Positions 12,331 through 23,785 of a stretch of 64,000 nt of DNA are shown one piece after another. The stretch comes from Sebastes aleutianus (Eukaryota > Chordata > Actinopteri > Perciformes > Sebastidae), in NCBI GenBank assembly GCA_916700875.1, contig CAKAKS010000004.1:18029444-18093443 (forward strand). The letters are read 5' to 3'. The translations under genes were made by a program, and so were the position numbers. The notes below the pieces were generated by a model, which worked only from the letters and a program-made list of their open reading frames with translations, had not been told where the DNA came from and did not search any database. The stretch's first letter is position 1. Each line of letters starts with the position of its first letter.

Positions 12331-15214
12331 ATGGTTAAAAATATAAAATGTAAACAAAATTTCCAAATAAAAATTGGCCGTTCTCCTCACACACGTTGAG
12401 TCAGATCTGCTGAAGATTACCAGAAAGCAGATGAAGTGCTTGCAGATTCGCAGCACACAATAACTTGAGCTCCTGCCTTTGTTCTTGCGGTAATTAATAC
12501 ACCACCCGAGTTTGATCCTCAGATCTATTGATCTAATCAAATATGGCATGCTATTTCCAAAGCTTTGTTCACGAAAGATATTCTCATGCAAATTAAACCA
12601 AAGTGAGGCAATGTTAAATATCCATCGTTCAAGATCACACATCTCACCGACTTTTTCCCCCTCCTTCCTCACTTTGATAGAAACATTTATATTGAAAAAC
12701 AAAATCAAAGGGGCCTTAATAGATTATGCCAAATTATAGAGGAAAAAATGGAGCATAATTTTAATTGAGTTTGTTAGCATGTGAATGTGATTGGTAATGG
12801 GGAAAAGGAAAAAAAAGTGAGTTAAAGAGAGAGGAAGAGAAAGAGAGCAGGTCCTTTAAATCCCATTTCCCCAGATGAAGGCTATGCAAATGACCCTGAA
12901 GAGCTGAACCCCACCTCACACTCCAAATTCGGCAAGGGCCTGTTTAATTAGTATTTTAATCTATCCCAATGATTCCACTCAGTCCACAATGTATGCAGCA
13001 TTCCATCTAATTAAGCACGCTACTTTTAGGATAATCATCCATCTCCCTCGCTCTTCCTCGCTCCCCTTTTCTCTTTCTGGTTATTAAGGATCCTGCGCAC
13101 ATTGATCATCCTATCATCTCATCAACATGGCAGCGGAGGGGACATCTTATATTTTAGGTGTCAGCCAGGGGTTTTCTGAAGGATGGCTAAAAGGAGGATA
13201 AAGGAGGCGGGCGGGGAGAGCTGGAAAGGTCAACTATACATACAAGTTTAAATTAGAGTGCCACATAAAAGAAGTAGACAGAGGAGAAAATCTGCCCTTA
13301 GTGAGAGTCTTCGATGTCTCCACTCATTTCATGTCGCCACCCCTGTATTTAGTCACAGACATATTGGCTCTCCATAGATAGCAGTACCTGCACGGCGCCG
13401 GTGCTATTTAGGAGGGGGGTAATGAGCGAGGTAATTGGGCCCAGCTGGGTGAGGGCGTAGGTGGTGCGAGGAGGTGAAGCCGCTAAAAGGTCACACAACG
13501 TTTTGGTCCTAATGAGGACCCCTCTGGGGTCGCAACACATCACGAGTCGAACTACGGAAGATTAGCCTGGAATCAACACACATGTGCGTCACGGCGGCTT
13601 CCAGCTCCGGTTTTGACTGACAAGCTGACATTAACCGTCTTACGGCGAAACCAAAGAAGCCTGAAGGTCAGTATTTACTTGTGAATCAAAGCTGAGGACT
13701 CTCCAATCAACCTGAAGGAGAGGATGGTCCCACAACAGCCACTTTAAATGTAAATACAATGTACTTGGCGGGCTCATTAGCCGGTAACTGGATGGATCTG
13801 GGCTGCGGCGAGAATCCAGCCAATGGATTGCTTGTTCTGTCACTGACTGTACAGATAACAGCCTACAGCATCTCTTTTTGGTCACCCCCTATATTAACCT
13901 CACACTGGAGCTCACTCTCTTTCTCTTTTTCCTCACAGACACTCACAGAGATTTTTGTAAGCTTCAAATTAGCCACCAAATACTCCTGACAGACTGTGGA
14001 AAAGAGATGTCAGGTCTCATTTCAGAGAGGCTCCTCCAGCCATTTTAATAGGCATTGTCTGAGTCTATCTAGTCTGATCTCTAATATCGAGATCTGATCC
14101 CTGCTGCTCATTTAATCTTTTTCGGTTTCCGAGTCACATTGAGCCACATCATCTGATGTTCACCAGGCAACAAAAGCACAGCAAAGCCAAAAAGGCTTTT
14201 TTCATGTGTGTTTAAATGTGCTCCAGTTTCATGTGCTTTCAATTGAAATGACATACACGTGCAACAGTTTTATTGGAGATTATAATATAGAGGATTGCCT
14301 GATGACCTGGGACTATTCAGTACAAATTCAGTTAATGTGGGTGATTACTATTTGGTGAATTAATGTCTTAAGATGGCCTACGGTGTCACTTGTGTACAAT
14401 ACAATTGGCCCTTGCCCATGTCCAATTAAAAACAATCCCTCTGCAAGAGAAGGCGGCTGTTGAATCTCCGAAATAAAGATTTTCATGAAATAAAAAACAG
14501 ATTTTTATGCTATTTATGGTCATCATTTTCCCAGCCATTAGATGCATTTACATTCTGTAATTACCTCTCTATAGAGTAGTTTTCATTGTTAGTGGCGGAG
14601 TCCGCCATTAGCGCAATGGACTACCTGCACACGAGGGAGCCACAGGAAACGATGCAGCAGCAAGCAGTGTTTCTGTTTTTAATTTGATCTCATTGATATC
14701 GGCCTGTTCTCTCTCATTACACTGTGTCAGAGCTGTGCTACATTACTGCTAATGCAAACTGAACATGTTCTACTGCTGATTCTTCACGCTGAACTAAGAC
14801 AGGGTGGCTTTTATTGTGAAGCAGCCACAGGAAACACTATGTATTTGTCAGAGAGGTTAGCTTTGACCATGATCGCTCATCAAAAATGCATCGACAATGG
14901 ATCATTTTGTGCATATTTTGTCGGCAGATCATTTTCAATCTTTGCAAGTGAGTAACGGAACGAGAAGGAGCAGCCAGACTGAGCTGTTAGATGAAGAGTT
15001 CACCTCCAGCTCTACTTCTCTACGGCCTGCTGTGTGGAAAACGACTTGTACTTTGTGCAGCATGAAATCAGCTGACGTCTTTACTAAAATAACGTGAGGT
15101 TGTTTGGCTTCACTATAAACAAAAACACCAGTTGCTCTTCTGTTTTTCTGACAAAGTAGCTGCTCAAGAAGCGTTTGCTTTGATCAGCTACACTTATTAT
15201 CACCATAAACGTAT
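12331..15214. other. Intronic, possible conserved non-coding stretches
   Basis: No gene. The stretch 12860-13090 combines ATTA-type words (homeodomain-like cores such as TTAATTAG and CTAATTAAG) with non-repetitive sequence, and 14030-14130 is similar. These could be conserved elements, but this cannot be decided without an alignment. Open frames in the region are short and uninformative. Confidence 0.35.
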
Positions 15215-15805
15215 CCTCATGCAACAGTTCCTATGCTATCTTAGGAAAAGTTATTCCTACGAATGTACGTGAGACATGTAAATTTCCGCTCCAGTCTTTT
15301 CAAAATAAACTTCTGTCTTCACAGGAAACTACTTGGTTAGGTTTAGGCAACTTAAATATAAAAAAATGACACCGGAAGTGACATAACTTAAGTACGGAAG
15401 TCACGTGACAAAAACTACTTTGTTAGGTGAAGGAAAGGATCAACTTGGTTAGGTTTAGGCAACAAAACTACTTAGTTAAGTTTAGGAAAAGATCGTGGTT
15501 TGGCTTAAAATAATACCGAAAGTAGCGTAACTTAAATGCAGAAGTTACGTGACACATAAATCAATGTTGACTTCTGGGTTTACACGGGGTACGACAGAAG
15601 TCTCCTGGGCGAAAGTCTGGTGTTTTTTGATCCATTCATCCACCCGACCTCCTTCCTACGCGCTATTTGTTGCTCTTTATATTTCCTGGTTCACGATTAC
15701 ATGGAATACATACGAATTGATTTAGTGCGATATACACAAATTACAGTGCATTACTTTTCGTAGGTACTTTATAGCTACGAACAGTGTATGAGAACAGCCT
15801 GTCCC
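15215..15805 (+). repeat. AGGCTGTTCTC-family repeat, copy A
   Basis: Runs from gtatcctcatgcaacagttc to gtatgagaacagcctg. The middle contains ggttaggtttaggcaacaaa and actacttagttaagtttagg, followed by an aagtctggtgttttttgatc stretch and cagtgcattacttttcgtag near the right end. The same order is seen at 31990-32445 and, in reverse, at 19640-20660. It is non-coding. Confidence 0.7.
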
Positions 15806-17799
15806 CAGTAACGACGGGTGTCTCCAAATCAACCGGGACTGAAATCTTAAAGGTTATAACTTCAAATTAAAAGTTTAAAGTGGGCCCCTTTCACATGCAA
15901 TGCTGCTCTATATATAGTACATTTATTACAAACACATAAAACACCCCTGAATGATTTCAGCTGGAACTGTGCCTGCTGCCAAAGAACATTTTTCATTTTT
16001 AAAATTACACTTGCCGCTATCAAATATTAGAAGAGTGTCTCCGCTAAGCGTCAGAAAATTCAGCCAGGTGAACAGAAAGAACTGAGCAACACTTCAAAAA
16101 CTCATCAAGAACTTGCTGAAGAGGAAAGAGGAAGAGGAAAAGGCCATTTCAATCATCAATCTAAAGAATGATTCAAAACATCGTTGCCTTTCCTTGACAC
16201 ACGGCACACTAATGAATGAAATTACAGAAAAAAACAACCACACAAACACACATTTAAGCTTGATTTTATGTGACCTTTAAATTGCTCTGTAGCATATGCG
16301 CTCAACACAAATTATCTCGTGGCGAGATATAATTTGATTAAAATGTTGCTTTTCTCCGCCATATGCTGCAAACTGAAGCAATTGTGCGCTCCTCATCATA
16401 GATTCTAATAGCAATTCAGAAATGATTATCATGAAGTCATCAGAGCTTAAAGTCATGAATATATATATTCATTTTTTCTGATATACGACAGGGTTGTTAT
16501 TGTTAGAAGCAATATAAATTCAGCATCGGTAGACAAATCACCGACTGTAGGCTGTAAGTATTTTGTATTTCACAGCAGCCAGCGCTGTCACATGATCGTA
16601 ATGTTGCCTCTTTGGCCGAATGGGGGTATATAGTTGACAAAATGCATATTTCACCACCCTCTGATTGATCTGTTAATATTGAATAACATCCACATCCATT
16701 CCATCTATCTCCCCCCTCCCTTTCCTGCTCCTCAGGTCGTCTAGTCACCACTTCCATCTCTCCATCCGTCACTCCAACCAAACAAAATGAAAGTGTTTAT
16801 TGCGGAGGAGGGCTGACGCTCACGCCTCTCCACAGCCGTTAGCCTTATCAGCAGGCAATCGCTCCGATATTAAAGCTGCCATTCCGCCCATCACTTTCCC
16901 CTTGCACATATGATGGCTGTCTCTACCTATCAGAGTGGAGAGAGGAGGAGGAGGAAGAGGAGGAGGGGAGAGAGAGGAAGAGGAAAACAGAGGGAGATGC
17001 ACCTGATCCCCCTGACAGATAAGATGCACGGCAACCCATTTTCTCAGTCAAAATCCAAGGCGGGAAATAAAAACAACAATATCCCTTCATACTTGGGAGT
17101 ATGAAGACGCACAGCGCTGACTTCCGAGCAGCAGCACATTCATTACATGTATGATATATAACATGAATGTGACCCCTTTACGTCTGACGCTGATGCTTAT
17201 CAAAATGTAAATCAGTCTACAGATATTGTTGTCGTTTTTATAAGGCTTATTTGTTCACCTTTTTTTTCCCCCCACTACCAGTATATAGAGAGGATATTCT
17301 ACAGGAGACACACTAATATAAAATGACTTCCACATGAGCTCGGATTTTTTATGGTGAGGATAAACATCCTGTAAATAACTTAATATATACCGCTATCTGA
17401 GCACACATCGACGCCCAGAAAATCCCACAGACCCACTCTCTCTCTCTCTATCTCTCCCCTCTATCTCTTCTTGTTCATGCGTATCAATTGTTATTCTGCT
17501 CCTTGGCTTTTATAAATCAAGACACCAAATCAAAAAGACCTGCACCTCTGAGAAAAACCTACAAAATGAAACAGAGGGACGAGCCGGAGGAGAATAAAAG
17601 AGTGCAAAGGTAAAAAAAAACATTCAGTGCCTCCAGCCAATGACATCATTATGCTAATATCTAATCAAGATAACGATTAAACCATCAACATTGCGTCAAA
17701 ACTACCAAATCAAAGGAGGTGCATAAAGGGGAAGATGATTATTATAAATTTATTTTTTTAAATTGATCGATAACTTGATTATATATTCAGTTACACGGC
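15806..17799. other. Intronic, nothing coding
   Basis: No gene or complete repeat recognised. It holds a pure-purine tract at 16937-16987 (listed separately) and a TC-rich tract near 17430-17470. The block 16815-16925 is a non-repetitive, moderately GC-rich stretch that might be conserved. Confidence 0.4.
16937..16987 (+). repeat. Pure purine (GGA/GAG) tract
   Basis: 51 consecutive purines made of GAG, GGA and GAGA units with no pyrimidine. Such tracts can form triplex (H-DNA) structures and are length-unstable; whether this one does either is unknown. It is not part of an exon. Confidence 0.85.
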
Positions 17800-18066
17800 T
17801 TTGTTGAACACTCAATTCTGATTGGTCAATCACGGCGTTCTATGGTCTGTTATTTCTTTATAGCAGACTGTTGCTATGCATACCAGACTGTTGCTATGGG
17901 CGCAGTGTAGGACTCTGGACCGTTTTTTTGTGAAATTATTGATTTCTTAAGTAGCCGTGTAATAAGCGTGATAATGTACAGCGAGCCGGTCCTTCAGGGC
18001 GATGCGAGACCCCTCCTCCACCGCAGGTTTATTTCACAACAATAACCGGCTCGCTGTACGTTATCC
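17800..18066. repeat. Fish DNA-transposon remnant with a hairpin
   Basis: Contains attctgattggtcaatcacg, tctgttatttctttatagca and gcagactgttgctatg (present twice, near 17862 and 17884). It ends in an inverted repeat. The arm at 17971-17990 (ataatgtacagcgagccggt) pairs with 18045-18064 with one mismatch in 20, across a 54-nt loop. I recognise the left part as a common fish repeat. Confidence 0.6.
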
Positions 18067-18069
18067 CTT

Positions 18070-18262
18070 ACCGGTGCATCCCTAGTAGTAAACTCAATAT
18101 TTTCAGGATTTGGGACTGTTCTTTGGATAAAACAAGCAATTTGATTATGTCCACTTTGGTTTTTAGGAAATTGTGACACTTTATAAACCAAACAATTAAT
18201 TGAGAAAATAACAATTGTGAGATTAATCAACAAACAAATAATTGTTTGTTGCAGCCCTAATT
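18070..18262. repeat. Diverged MITE remnant
   Basis: aaactcaatattttcaggat through attgagaaaataacaattgt to gtttgttgcagccctaa. The gttgcagccct end is the usual terminus of the GGGCTGCAAC hAT-like family that is present at 48599-48889 and 61240-62035. The copy is old and short. Confidence 0.55.
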
Positions 18263-19639
18263 CTATTTGTAATGAGACAAAACAGAGAAGTAGTGAATCT
18301 GCATATTAGGAGAGTGAAATCAGTGAATGTTTGGCATTTTTGGTTCATTAATGACTTAAAAGATTAAATAATTAGTAAACTGTTGTTCATTAATTTCCTA
18401 TCGATTGTCTAATCTGATTAATACATCTTGAAAACATCACTGCCCACTCACTCTTTAATACTGGCGGCTTATAATAGTGATAATCTGGAAATCTAATATA
18501 ATTAAACATAATTTAATAGAACATTTCAACTTAATCCCTAAAAAGTAAAGATGGAGCCAAATAATTCAACTGAATAGAAAACAAACCATCTTCTCTCTCT
18601 CAGTATAACCAACATGATGATAGCCATGACATCATTAGGCTCTAATGTCCAATCAGCAGTGCCAATCATATATAGCCATGTCTGTCACATGGTAGAGCCG
18701 TGCTGTTAACAGCAGGGGGTCCTGGCTGCCTCACTGTTTATTCACCCCGATCGATCGTTTCCTGTGGATAAGCCAACAGAGCTCCCAAACAAACCAACTG
18801 CTGTTATTCAGCCTAAATCAACACACCACAAACATTCGCTATCAGTAACAGAATACACTGGACTCTACTGCAAAATACCGCAAAAGCAAAATGTTCCCTC
18901 TCAGATGTGTCTGGTTGACGATGTAGAAAAAGAGGAGAGGAGATGGTTTCTAATGGCTGTAGTCGTGCAATCAGCATGCGCCTTGTGTCCGTGGCAGGCC
19001 TTTGGTATCAAACACATTACTGGCCCCTTCCTCTTTCAAACAGAACCCACATGACACTTTTATAATTGCATCCTCCCTTATTAGAGCCCCCTTTCAAAGA
19101 TGGCTGAATAATACACCTGGATGAGTCCTTGCCTCTGCTGCACATGTGCAGACACACGCACACAAACACACACACACACATAATATCTGTTTCTTTGCCG
19201 CCTGCTTGATTAATAGATTGTGGCTGCTCTGACACTCTGTGTAGAATAGGCATTTTGCCTTTGATAGGCGCTGACACCAATTCTTCACGGGCTGCAGGAG
19301 ATGGGTTGGGGGGGGGGAGCAGAAGCAGCACCGGCAAATGACTTGGATGGCGGGCACCTCCAGATGTGGGAGAAACCCCACGGATGTCACTCTGCATTCT
19401 CACCGGGACACGTTTACATCGTTTACGCTCCCTTTCGGAGATGACAGTCTGCAGATGTGCGCGACGTAAATCACATCTGACAATCGCTCACGAAGAAACA
19501 GATAGGTTTGAGGATTACGGTGAGTGATGAGATGAACACATGCACATCTGAAACAATCACGGTCATCAGAAGTCCAGCACGCTGCAGAGCCACGCTGCTT
19601 GGTCTTTGGATGACCTTTTGCCAAACAAGCTGGTCTAAT
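18263..19639. other. Intronic, nothing recognised
   Basis: Mostly AT-rich. A short CA run lies at 19165-19182. The overlapping minus-strand frames of 98-128 codons near 19017-19403 translate the CA run into Cys/Val repeats and are artefacts. Confidence 0.5.
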
Positions 19640-20660
19640 ACACTGTTTGTTGCTCTACCTACGAAAAGTAATGCACTGTAATTCATATATAGCCCATGAA
19701 ATCAATTAGTGTGTAATTAACGTAATTGTGATACAGGAAATATAAATAGCCGTGAACACCGTGTAGGGAAGAGGCGGATGGGTGGGTCAAAAAATACCAG
19801 ACTTTTGCCCAGGAGACCAGAGTTTGTGTCATGGGTGAAACCAGAAGTCAACGTTGATTTATTTGTCACGTAAGCTACATATTTAAGTAATGCCACATCG
19901 GGTGATCTTTTCCTAAACCTAACTAAGTAGTTTTGTAGCCTTATCCTAACCAAATCAATCTTTTCCTAAACCTAACTAAGTAGTTTTGTAGCCTAATCCT
20001 AACCAAATCAATCTTTTCCTAAACCTAATTGAGTAGTTTTATTCCCTAATCCTAACCAAATCGATCTTTTCCTAAACCTAATTGAGTAGTTTTGTAGCCT
20101 AATCCTAACCAAATCAATCTTTTCCTAAACCTAACTAAGTAGTTTTGTAGCCTAATCCTAACCAAATCAATATTTTCCTAAACCTAATTGAGTAGTTTTA
20201 TTCCCTAATCCTAACCAAATCGATCTTTTCCTAAACCTTACTAAGTAGTTTTGTACCCTAATCCTAACCAAAACGATCTTTTCTTAAACCTAATTAAGTA
20301 ATTTGTAGCCTAATCCTAAATAAATCTTTTCTTAAACCTAATTTAGTAGTTTTGTAGCCTAATCCTAATCAAATTGATCTTTTCTTAAACCTAATTAAGT
20401 AGTTTTGTAGCCTAATCCTAACCAAATTGATCTTTTCCCAAACCTAACTAAGTAGTTTTCTTGCCTAAACCCAACTAAGTACTTTGTAGCCTAAGCCTAA
20501 GGAAGTTGTTTCCTGTGAAGACGGAAGTTTATTTTGAAAATACTGTGTGCATGTAACGAGCGGATATTGACACGTGTTGCTGGACATTCGTAGGAAAAAG
20601 ATTAAAAAAGGAGGACTAATTTTTTCGTAAGATATCATAAGTACCGTTTTATGAGAAAAC
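19640..20660 (-). repeat. AGGCTGTTCTC-family repeat, copy B, with internal expansion
   Basis: A reverse-orientation copy of the family at 15215-15805. It has tacgaaaagtaatgcactgt near the left end, gggtggatgggtgggtcaaa-like sequence about 19775, tcaacgttgatttatttgtc and then a long tandem array (19905-20482). After that come ggaagtttattttgaaaata and ttcgtaagatatcat. The unit copy elsewhere has a single version of the aaactacttagttaggttta segment; here that segment is multiplied. Confidence 0.7.
19905..20482. repeat. 53-bp minisatellite, about 11 copies
   Basis: The word atcttttcctaaacctaa starts at 19905, 19958, 20011, 20064, 20117, 20170, 20223, 20276, 20324, 20377 and 20430. The spacing is therefore exactly 53 except for one 48-bp unit. 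Each unit continues with an agtagttttgtagcctaatc segment and ctaaccaaat. Variants (gtagcc / attccc; ctaactaag / ctaattgag) alternate between units, which suggests duplication of multi-unit blocks. It sits inside a dispersed repeat copy. Confidence 0.92.
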
Positions 20661-22934
20661 GTTGTGCAATAACACAAGATGGCAGCTTTACTGTCAATAA
20701 GACATTGAATACAAAAAAATTAACTGCAGGGAAACTTCAACAAGTCTTTATGCATCCACATCCAGAGTCCTCTACAGCATTTTGCAACCGAAATATACTC
20801 CATGTGAGATACTACATGATACTCTAAAGCTAGATGAAAAACTATTCTCTCTTTCCTCGGGTAAAATTTATATCCAAACCATTTTGGATTGACGCTCTCT
20901 GTAAAAGAAGCTTCATTTCTTCCCCTGGATGTGTGTGTGTGTGGTACAAGATGAAAACATCTGGAAGTCTGCCACCGTCTGAAGGGAGCCTACTGGGGAA
21001 AAGCTTATTGGAGGAAGGGATGGCGAAGCTGACACACAGAGCTGCACACACACACACACACACTGCTTCCCCACTGAGGGAACTCTGACAGAGGCAGCCC
21101 TACCTGTCACTGTGGCAGCAATTATCCTGCAGGCTCTCTCCACGGACCGTCTCCTGCAGGTCTCCACATTGCTAACCACATCACTGAGCACACACATACT
21201 GTGTATGCACACTGACGCACAGGAGGGCACACTGCACACCCGCAAGTACACATACTGTACATATTCATAGACACACACACACACACGCATACGCGCGGTT
21301 GTGCGTTTCATCCACAATTCGCTCTCCACAAGCTAATGGCTCGAACGAATCGTAATGATGTGTTGGTGCAGACATCCTGCTCAAGCCAGGAGAAACACAC
21401 ATCATTACGTGGATGTGAGTGCTCATGCAAGCATGCATACCTCTTCTGTTATAGATAAATGCATTATCGCAGATGAGACCGCTAAGAAGTCCACAAATAC
21501 ACGCGCTAGAAAACCTAAATAAATCAATAAATATGCTAAAGCTGTCACAAGGCTGAGTTTGGAAACGGAGCAGGCTGTATTAGCATGAGGCCAGGATATG
21601 AGCTCCAGTGAGTCAAGACATAATAAGTCTTGGATATTGGGGGAAGAAAACCCCAGACATGCTCAGAAGGACAGGGTGTCCATTTTGGCTGCAGGGAGGT
21701 CTTCCCGAGGAAGGAATTGATCTGTTCCCCGCTGGTTCACTGGAGCTCGGATCCAGGACTCAGTCTGAGTCTCAGGAACAGGTTGCTTGTACGGAGCTGT
21801 GAAGGGTGATTTCAGAGAAAGGAGAAGAAAAAAAAAAAGAGAACCCAATGTGACCTCATTACCGTAGATTTGTTCCGACTGTCATTAGGAATCACAAACG
21901 CCATCACTCAAGTCAGGAATATGAGGGAGAGGATGAGAGACGGGGTGAAGGAAGCAGGAGTCGGGGGGGCTCTGACTGTAATCAAGTGGATTTGATCTGA
22001 AAACAGGATCTATCATCAACAAGCTATAGATAACAGAGAACATCTACACATGCGGTGCGTTTACCAAAGCATGCATTTGGCAGACAATTACCAACATCAC
22101 ACATTAAAATGTTGCCATGATGAATCCACCGTAACATGAAAGCACGAGTCTGCAGTTTGGTACAAATAAGATAATGTTACTGTGATGGGCAACTCCTCAC
22201 AACTGCTTAACAGACATTTTCAGTTGTGAACCACAAACACAAACCAACATTTACATCAAACAACCACCTAAAATTCCCAAACTCTTTGGTAAGGCTAAAG
22301 ATTTACAGTTATATATTGATAAGATCCAATAAGTGTAACCAACTGTAACATACTAATCCAAGAACAAGCCGAGAACAAAGTAATGCACTTGTGTAGGCTG
22401 ACAATAATCAGCATTTAAAATGAATAAATGTAAAAAAAATATAAATGCTTCTTCAATTTTTGGAAATTGAATGGACAGAAAATAGCCTTGAAATCAATAT
22501 AAAACATGCTATTACAGACTTTATCTATGTACCAGAAACATATTTCAGATAAATAGTTAGTTTAACAGTTTTAACCAGATTAAATCTGATTTCTTGGCTA
22601 GAATCATATTTATTTTTCTCTTATTCTTGAAGAATAATTAGTGACTCTTTGCTAATTTAGTTATTTTTGCCACTTATTTACCCTTGAAAATGGTCTACAA
22701 GGACATCCTGGTTGCCTGGTGGTTGAACTATGTTGTATCTCTACTGTGACCAAATAATGTAATGAAGGCAACATGCCGAAAAAACAAATCTTTTGTCAGG
22801 AATACTTTTCTTATTATGCGGTCCAACAGCAGCTCACTGTTAATCAAACATCATCATGTCTATTGCCGTCATAAATTAGTAGAAAAACTACATTTACTTA
22901 CACTCTGCCACAACTGTCATTAATCTGTTGGTAT
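20661..22934. other. Intronic, microsatellite-bearing, nothing coding
   Basis: Short CA/GT runs at 20932-20942, 21045-21062 and 21269-21286 produce Cys/Val/His-rich frames on both strands that are artefacts. Between 21540 and 22020 the sequence is non-repetitive, but I see no splice-bounded frame. Confidence 0.5.
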
Positions 22935-23785
22935 TTGAAATTAAGGCTGCAATCGTCAGGGCTACCAATCATTTTCATTGTCAGTTAACCAGCGACTTAA
23001 TGAATTACTTTGTCAATAAAATAGTGATAAATGCCATCACAAACACCAAGGTGCTGTCTTCAAAATGCTCATTTTGTCCGACTATTAATCCAAAACCAAG
23101 GACTTTTCACTTTAACAAACTCACAACTGAGAAGCTGGGTACGTTCGTCATTTATAGCTTGAAATATGACTTAAAGCTAGGGTTGGTAATGTTGAGAAAC
23201 TAGCAAGAGTACATTAGATTTTTTTCTAACCGAAAAGCCCAGCCCAGTGTTGCCAACTCTTTTCCAATGAAAGTAGCTAGCAGCATTAGCTCCAACAGTC
23301 CCTACATCTAGCGAGAAAGTCACCAAGTCGACAACACTGACAGTCCGTCCGTTCAGGTCTTCCTCCAAAGTCACTCCCCCAAAATTATCATTATGAACGT
23401 AAACGACAAACATGGCTATTGTTAGTACTCACAGCTGTCAAACTAGCAGCTTGTGGAAGACTCCGGTGACGCACAATAATGACACAGGCAGAGGATGAGT
23501 GCACGGGTAGAGACCGCGCAGGTTAATCATAGGGCCGAATGAAATGATTGGACGGGTTTATTACAGTCCTGCGACAACGATTTAGTTTTCCTTTTTTTAT
23601 CAGAGCATTTGATTTATTGTTTGCTGTCGGGATGTAATGAGAATTTCAAATAATATAACAAGAAAAGTATTTGAAGAACACTTCCAAACCTAGCTTTAAA
23701 CAATTTATAGATATTGAATCGTAAATAGTAGCTAATTCATTTTCAGCAATAACAGACTAATCGTTTCAGCTACGTTTGAAATGAG
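22935..23785. repeat. Nested repeats: GGCTGCAAT hAT-like element split by another repeat
   Basis: A diverged left end (aaggctgcaatcgtcagggc, near 22943) and a right end (gactaatcgtttcagct, near 23756) belong to the GGGCTGCAAC-type hAT-like family. Between about 23172 and 23620 lies a different block with gctagggttggtaatgttga, agcccagtgttgccaactct and ctacatctagcgagaaagtc, which I recognise as a separate fish repeat. The open frame at 23413-23177 is inside it. Confidence 0.5.

Noticed and set aside
12133..12708. 191-codon minus-strand open frame
   Set aside because: Partly antisense to the GCTAAC repeat; no domain, no splice context, Cys/Phe/Ile-rich composition typical of AT-rich chance frames.
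19905..20482. CRISPR-like array
   Set aside because: The repeats are directly adjacent 53-bp units with no unique spacers, in a vertebrate genome; it is a minisatellite.
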